Assembly: GCF_029893365.1 (NCBI RefSeq)
Contig: NZ_JARXUZ010000001.1
Span: 1,116,001-1,180,000, forward strand
Reading direction: 5' to 3'
Source: Cryobacterium sp. CG_9.6
Lineage (GTDB): Bacteria > Actinomycetota > Actinomycetes > Actinomycetales > Microbacteriaceae
Length of the DNA: 64,000 nt
Shown here: piece by piece, positions 60,625 through 64,000 of the stretch
Numbering within the stretch: the first letter of the stretch is position 1
Layout: the number at the start of each line of letters is the position of its first letter
Notes under the pieces: model-generated
Database searches by the model: none
What the model was told of the DNA's origin: nothing
The model's input: the letters and a program-made list of their open reading frames with translations, nothing else
Program-made: the position numbers and the translations under genes

Positions 60625-60906
60625 GTGATTCAGTCGTTCACCAACACGGAAACCGAACTGGTGTGGCGACGAAAGCACGCTCCGCGTTTAGGGCCCGACG
60701 TGCAGAGGATGGCACATCGCAAGCTGCTCATGATTGATGCGGCCGAAAATATTAACGACCTTCGCATTCCTCCCGGTAACCGGCTCGAGCGGCTCCATCG
60801 CGACCGTGAGGGACAGCACAGCATTCGCGTCAACGATCAATGGCGCATCTGTTTCATCTGGACAACCTCGGGGCCCAGCAACGTTGAAATTACCGATTAC
60901 CACTGA
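60625..60906 (+). CDS. higB: HigB-type toxin of a type II toxin-antitoxin pair
   Basis: A 93-residue protein from GTG 60625 (MIQSFTNTETELVWRRKHAP). RLERLHRDREGQHSIRVNDQWRIC-type sequence, split as RLERLHRDREGQ and HSIRVNDQWRICF, identifies the RelE/HigB fold, a ribosome-dependent mRNA nuclease. The upstream TATTATTTTAAC has no Shine-Dalgarno, so the toxin may be translated from a leaderless mRNA. The antitoxin gene follows 11 bp later with a strong site. Confidence 0.9.
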   Translation: MIQSFTNTETELVWRRKHAPRLGPDVQRMAHRKLLMIDAAENINDLRIPPGNRLERLHRDREGQHSIRVNDQWRICFIWTTSGPSNVEITDYH

Positions 60907-60917
60907 AAGGAGACCAG

Positions 60918-61214
60918 ATGACTACGGTGCACGAACCGATTCACCCGGGAGAAATTCTCCTGGAGGAGTTTCTGCGCCCGCTCGATATCAGCCAATATCG
61001 GCTTGCGCAGGTCATTTCGGTGCCGCCGCGGCGCATCAATGAGATCGTCCACGGTAAGCGCAGCATTACCCCCGATACGGCCCTTCGTTTGGCGCGGGCA
61101 TTCGGAACCTCCGACAGGTTCTGGCTAAACCTACAAAATCGCTACGATCTCGAGGTGCAGGGTGCCCGACTCGAGCAGGAACTCGGCAAGATACAGCCAC
61201 TTCTCAGCGCCTAA
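60918..61214 (+). CDS. higA: HigA-type antitoxin
   Basis: A 98-residue protein with AAGGAG before ATG 60918. HPGEILLEEFLRPLDISQYR and the helix-turn-helix YRLAQVISVPPRRINEIVHG are typical of HigA. It neutralises HigB and represses the operon. Toxin-first order is normal for higBA. Confidence 0.93.
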   Translation: MTTVHEPIHPGEILLEEFLRPLDISQYRLAQVISVPPRRINEIVHGKRSITPDTALRLARAFGTSDRFWLNLQNRYDLEVQGARLEQELGKIQPLLSA

Positions 61215-61295
61215 AGAGGAACGCTGTGTGTGCGCTGCTTCGTTGCTGAGAATCACCTCCAGCACCCACAATTCACTTCGGGTTATGGCCTACAG

Positions 61296-61305
61296 CGATA
61301 TATCG
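61296..61305. promoter_or_regulatory. Candidate PadR operator
   Basis: Palindrome CGATATATCG, followed by a second partial TATCG, about 35 bp before the PadR gene. Likely autoregulatory. Confidence 0.5.
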
Positions 61306-61340
61306 TTGAGTATCGTTCGTTAGTGACTTAGGAGGTCATC

Positions 61341-61889
61341 ATGGCTGGTTCAAACACATCAGGTGGTTACGGTTACGGTAACGCTGCCGAAGGCATGTGG
61401 CAGGCAATGGAGCAGATGCGCTCCTCATTCGAGAAGCGCACCGGCTCCCGCATGGGTCGAGGAGACGTGCGCGCAGCGGTGCTCGCACTTCTCGCCGAGC
61501 AGTCCATGCACGGCTACCAGATCATTCACGAGATCGAGGAGCGCAGCGGTGGAAACTGGAAGCCGAGTGCCGGCTCCGTGTACCCCACGCTGCAGCTCCT
61601 GGCCGACGAGGGCCTCATCACGGCCGAAGAGTCCAACGGTCGCAAGACCTACACCCTCACCGACACGGGGCGTGAAGCGGCAGCGGATGCCGTTGCATCA
61701 GCTCCGTGGGAGACCACGGGCTCCTCTGATAACTCGAAGCGCTACACCGCTCTGCCCAAGGCTGGCGTGGACCTCGCTCAGGCAGCAGCGCAGGTGGGCC
61801 GTTCCGGTTCGCCGGAGCAGGTCAAGGAAGCCGTGACGGTGCTCGAAGAGGCTCGTCGTCGGCTGTACTCGATCCTCGCTCAGGACTGA
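61341..61889 (+). CDS. PadR-family transcriptional regulator
   Basis: A 182-residue protein with TAGGAGG before the ATG. A Gly/Ser-rich start precedes the winged helix VRAAVLALLAEQSMHGYQII and AGSVYPTLQLLADEGLI, the PadR signature. It probably represses itself and the downstream kinase gene, which begins 5 nt after its stop. Confidence 0.9.
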   Translation: MAGSNTSGGYGYGNAAEGMWQAMEQMRSSFEKRTGSRMGRGDVRAAVLALLAEQSMHGYQIIHEIEERSGGNWKPSAGSVYPTLQLLADEGLITAEESNGRKTYTLTDTGREAAADAVASAPWETTGSSDNSKRYTALPKAGVDLAQAAAQVGRSGSPEQVKEAVTVLEEARRRLYSILAQD

Positions 61890-61894
61890 CGCGG

Positions 61895-63607
61895 GTGTCG
61901 TCGGCTTCTCTGGATCGAGAACCATCGACGTCCGGAGCCGGCGACACGCGTACCCGCTATCGCCGCATCGTGCGTTTTGCCGGCTGGAATCTGGCCGTAA
62001 CCTGGTTCTTCGAGTTGCTCCTTCCTCGAATCGGGCTTGCAAAAATCGCGGAGCGCACCCGGTCGAAGCGCATGTTGCGCTTCGCCCAGCGCTTTCGCGT
62101 GCTGGCGGTTGACCTCGGTGGACTGATGATCAAGGTGGGACAGTTCCTGTCGTCGCGCCTTGACGTGCTGCCGCCCGAGATCACCAAGGAACTCGAGGGA
62201 CTACAAGACGAGGTCCCGGCCGTTCCGTTCCCCGAGATTCGTACCCTCGCCGAGGCGGAGCTGGGCACGACGTTGCGGGAGGTCTTCACGACTCTCGCCA
62301 AGACGCCCGTTGCCGCAGCCTCCCTCGGTCAGGCGCACCGGGCTTACCTTGGCCCGCTGGCTGAAGCTGACACCGGGCTTGGTGCCGTGGTGCTCAAGGT
62401 GCAGCGGCCCGGGATCGACGAGATCATCGACATCGACTTGGCGGCCCTGCGGCGCGTAGCCGGTTGGCTCACGCACGTGCGGCTCGTCTCTGATCGAGTG
62501 GATGCCCGCGCTCTCGTCGAAGAGTTCGCACAGACGAGCCTCGACGAGATTGACTACCTCAAGGAAGCCACGAACTCCGAGCGCTTCGCGGCGAACTTCG
62601 CTGAAGACGACCGCGTCAGCGTGCCAGGCATTGTGTGGGAGCGCACCACGCGGCGCGTGCTCACCCTGGAAGACGTGACGGCGATCAAGATCACCGACAC
62701 CAAGGCGCTACTCGAGGCGGGCATTGACCCGAAAGAAGTAGCTCCGGTATTCGCATCGGTCATGTTCGACCAGCTGTTCACGCACGGTTTCTTCCACGCC
62801 GACCCGCACCCGGGCAACATCTTCGTCACCCCGCTGCCCGATGGAGAATCCGGTGCGCCCTGGAAGCTCACGTTCATCGACTTCGGCATGATGGGCGAGG
62901 TGCCGGCCAGTACCCGCAAGAGCCTGCGTCAACTGCTGATTGCTACCGCGTCGCGGGATGGCAAGGCGCTTGTGGCAGGCATCCGTGATGTGGGTGTGCT
63001 GCTGCCTTCGGCCGATACGACCGAGCTGGAACGCGCGATGGTGCAACTCTTCGCTCGCTTCGGTGGCATGGGGTTCGCCGAGTTGCGGGAAGTGGATCCG
63101 CGGGAGTTCCGCGACTTCGGTCGACAGTTCGCCGACGTGGTGCGCGCCTTGCCGTTCCAGCTTCCCGAGAACTTTCTGCTCATCATCCGTGCCATGTCGC
63201 TCACCTCGGGTGTGTGTAGTGCACTGGATCCCGCGTTCAACCTGTGGGACTCGGTGGAGCCCTACGCGGCGCAGCTCATTAAAGACGAACGTGGCAACGT
63301 TGTTCAAGATGTGGCAAAGCAGGCTCTCGCCGCTGTGGGTCTCGCTGTCCGTCTGCCGAAGCGCCTCGACTCCCTCATCACCAACTTCGACGAGGGGACC
63401 GTGTCGGTTACGACCCCCGGTGTTGAACGGCGCCTCTCGCGCCTCGAGGGTACGGCGCGGCAGTTGCTCGCGGCGATTCTCTTCGGTGTGGTGCTGATCG
63501 CTGGCGCTGTGCTGTACGGCAGCGCTCCGGTGCTCGGCACCGCGCTCATGGTGGGCTCGATCGTGCCGCTTGCGGTGGCCCTCTTCGGCACTCGTCGCCT
63601 CCCGTAA
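61895..63607 (+). CDS. ABC1/AarF/UbiB-family atypical kinase
   Basis: A 570-residue protein from GTG 61895. The family's KVGQ-FLSSR motif (K-x-GQ), AAASLGQAHRA nucleotide loop, VVLKVQRPG, DPHPGNIF catalytic loop and FIDFGMMGE are all present. Two C-terminal membrane helices (about 525-565) anchor it. Relatives support quinone biosynthesis. Actinobacteria use menaquinone, so the role is less clear. It is co-transcribed with PadR. Confidence 0.92.
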   Translation: MSSASLDREPSTSGAGDTRTRYRRIVRFAGWNLAVTWFFELLLPRIGLAKIAERTRSKRMLRFAQRFRVLAVDLGGLMIKVGQFLSSRLDVLPPEITKELEGLQDEVPAVPFPEIRTLAEAELGTTLREVFTTLAKTPVAAASLGQAHRAYLGPLAEADTGLGAVVLKVQRPGIDEIIDIDLAALRRVAGWLTHVRLVSDRVDARALVEEFAQTSLDEIDYLKEATNSERFAANFAEDDRVSVPGIVWERTTRRVLTLEDVTAIKITDTKALLEAGIDPKEVAPVFASVMFDQLFTHGFFHADPHPGNIFVTPLPDGESGAPWKLTFIDFGMMGEVPASTRKSLRQLLIATASRDGKALVAGIRDVGVLLPSADTTELERAMVQLFARFGGMGFAELREVDPREFRDFGRQFADVVRALPFQLPENFLLIIRAMSLTSGVCSALDPAFNLWDSVEPYAAQLIKDERGNVVQDVAKQALAAVGLAVRLPKRLDSLITNFDEGTVSVTTPGVERRLSRLEGTARQLLAAILFGVVLIAGAVLYGSAPVLGTALMVGSIVPLAVALFGTRRLP

Positions 63608-63775
63608 GCCCGCACGGGCGGCGCCTCGTCCTCCGGGGTGTGCAACCTCGGAGGTTTTCGCGGCGCGCCGCGTGGGCTTCACCACCTCGCAGCGTATCCC
63701 GACAATCCCCGAGTTTACGTTTACGCATCTCGCGTAGCCGCCCAAATTTAGCTCGAGGCCTATCTCGGAGGGGGT

Positions 63776-63797
63776 TGGTCAACTAAACTTGGTCAAC
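63776..63797 (+). promoter_or_regulatory. Direct-repeat operator before the antitoxin gene
   Basis: TTGGTCAAC occurs twice, separated by TAAAC, ending right at the ATG. TAAACT may be the -10 element. Spacing and symmetry suit autoregulation by the encoded antitoxin. Confidence 0.55.
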
Positions 63798-64000
63798 ATG
63801 AGCGAGCAGGTGAATGTTCAGGATGCCAAAACGCGGCTTTCGGAGTTGTTGGCGCGTGTCGAACGCGGCGAGGAGTTCATCATTGCGCGCGGGGGCAATC
63901 CGGTAGCTCGGCTGTCTGCGTTGCGGCCAGCACCTCTGCGGGAGCTAGGCTTCGTGCCCGGAGGACCGATCCCGGCGTCCTTTTTTGAACCGTTGTCGCC
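63798..64000 (+). CDS. Phd/YefM-family antitoxin, N-terminal part (runs off the right edge)
   Basis: ATG 63798 opens MSEQVNVQDAKTRLSELLAR, the standard Phd fold start, followed by VERGEEFIIARGGNPVARLS. Sixty-seven codons are visible. A PIN-domain toxin gene would normally follow. No ribosome binding site is present, so a leaderless mRNA is likely. Confidence 0.88.
   Translation, partial: MSEQVNVQDAKTRLSELLARVERGEEFIIARGGNPVARLSALRPAPLRELGFVPGGPIPASFFEPLS

Noticed and set aside
62708..63745. 345-residue minus-strand frame opposite the UbiB-like kinase
   Set aside because: Antisense of conserved kinase motifs on the plus strand.

Overview
The window is high-GC DNA with actinobacterial gene content, most likely from a member of the Microbacteriaceae. 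Supporting signs are a heliorhodopsin, a SipW/TasA-type secretion pair, LacI-controlled sugar uptake with a GH1 glucosidase, an acetoin-regulator-like GAF protein and the abundant word GCGGATGC. The genus is an inference. The window falls into two halves. Bases 1 to about 34,970 look like an integrated mobile island. Bases from about 34,970 to 64,000 look like ordinary chromosome. The junction is a 3' tRNA remnant with TTCAAGT loop and CCA end at 34,921-34,967.

Island, left part (1-8.5 kb): small hypothetical genes, a DUF4238 protein, one copy of an IS5-family element, two genes carrying in-frame TAA codons, a serine resolvase and small membrane proteins. Centre (8.7-24.2 kb): a complete type 1 BREX anti-phage operon, brxA-brxB-brxC-pglX-pglZ-brxL, followed by a coupled RloC/PrrC-like ABC ATPase with a CxxC zinc-hook motif. 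This BrxL ends in a domain resembling MIT_C (phospholipase-D-like) where the E. coli protein has a Lon-like fold. Right part (24.3-34.9 kb): a replication and regulation module. It has two sigma-70-like proteins, a large primase/helicase beside a candidate iteron origin, a metallophosphoesterase and several unknown small genes.

The most unusual signal in the island is a 10-bp word, GCCGCGCATG, found ten times and almost entirely at gene starts. In six cases it lies exactly 8 nt before an ATG, so the transcripts would be leaderless. In one more case the predicted start site falls just before a Shine-Dalgarno and ATG. Two copies form a perfect 26-bp palindrome between divergent genes (34,060-34,085). 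I read this as an element-specific promoter or operator that defines a regulon. The element's own sigma-like proteins are the natural candidates to read it; this is untested.

Chromosomal half: a VOC protein, an APC permease, and a GGDEF/EAL gene interrupted by a second identical IS copy (removing the IS and one TA restores the frame exactly). Next come a lipoate-ligase-like protein and a sugar ABC/GH1/LacI operon with two palindromic operators. After an F420-type oxidoreductase lie two arrays of hairpin-forming repeats (48.2-49.6 and 51.0-51.7 kb) around an LAETG surface protein. The second array is preceded by a decayed copy of the oxidoreductase 3' end, so it looks like a segmental duplication. 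The remainder holds OsmC, a DUF2071 protein, a GAF regulator divergent from a SnoaL-FMO fusion, TasA-like protein plus SipW-like signal peptidase, heliorhodopsin, quinone oxidoreductase, HigBA, PadR, an AarF/UbiB-family kinase and, at the right edge, the start of a Phd-type antitoxin.

All family names come from motif recognition by eye; no database search was run.
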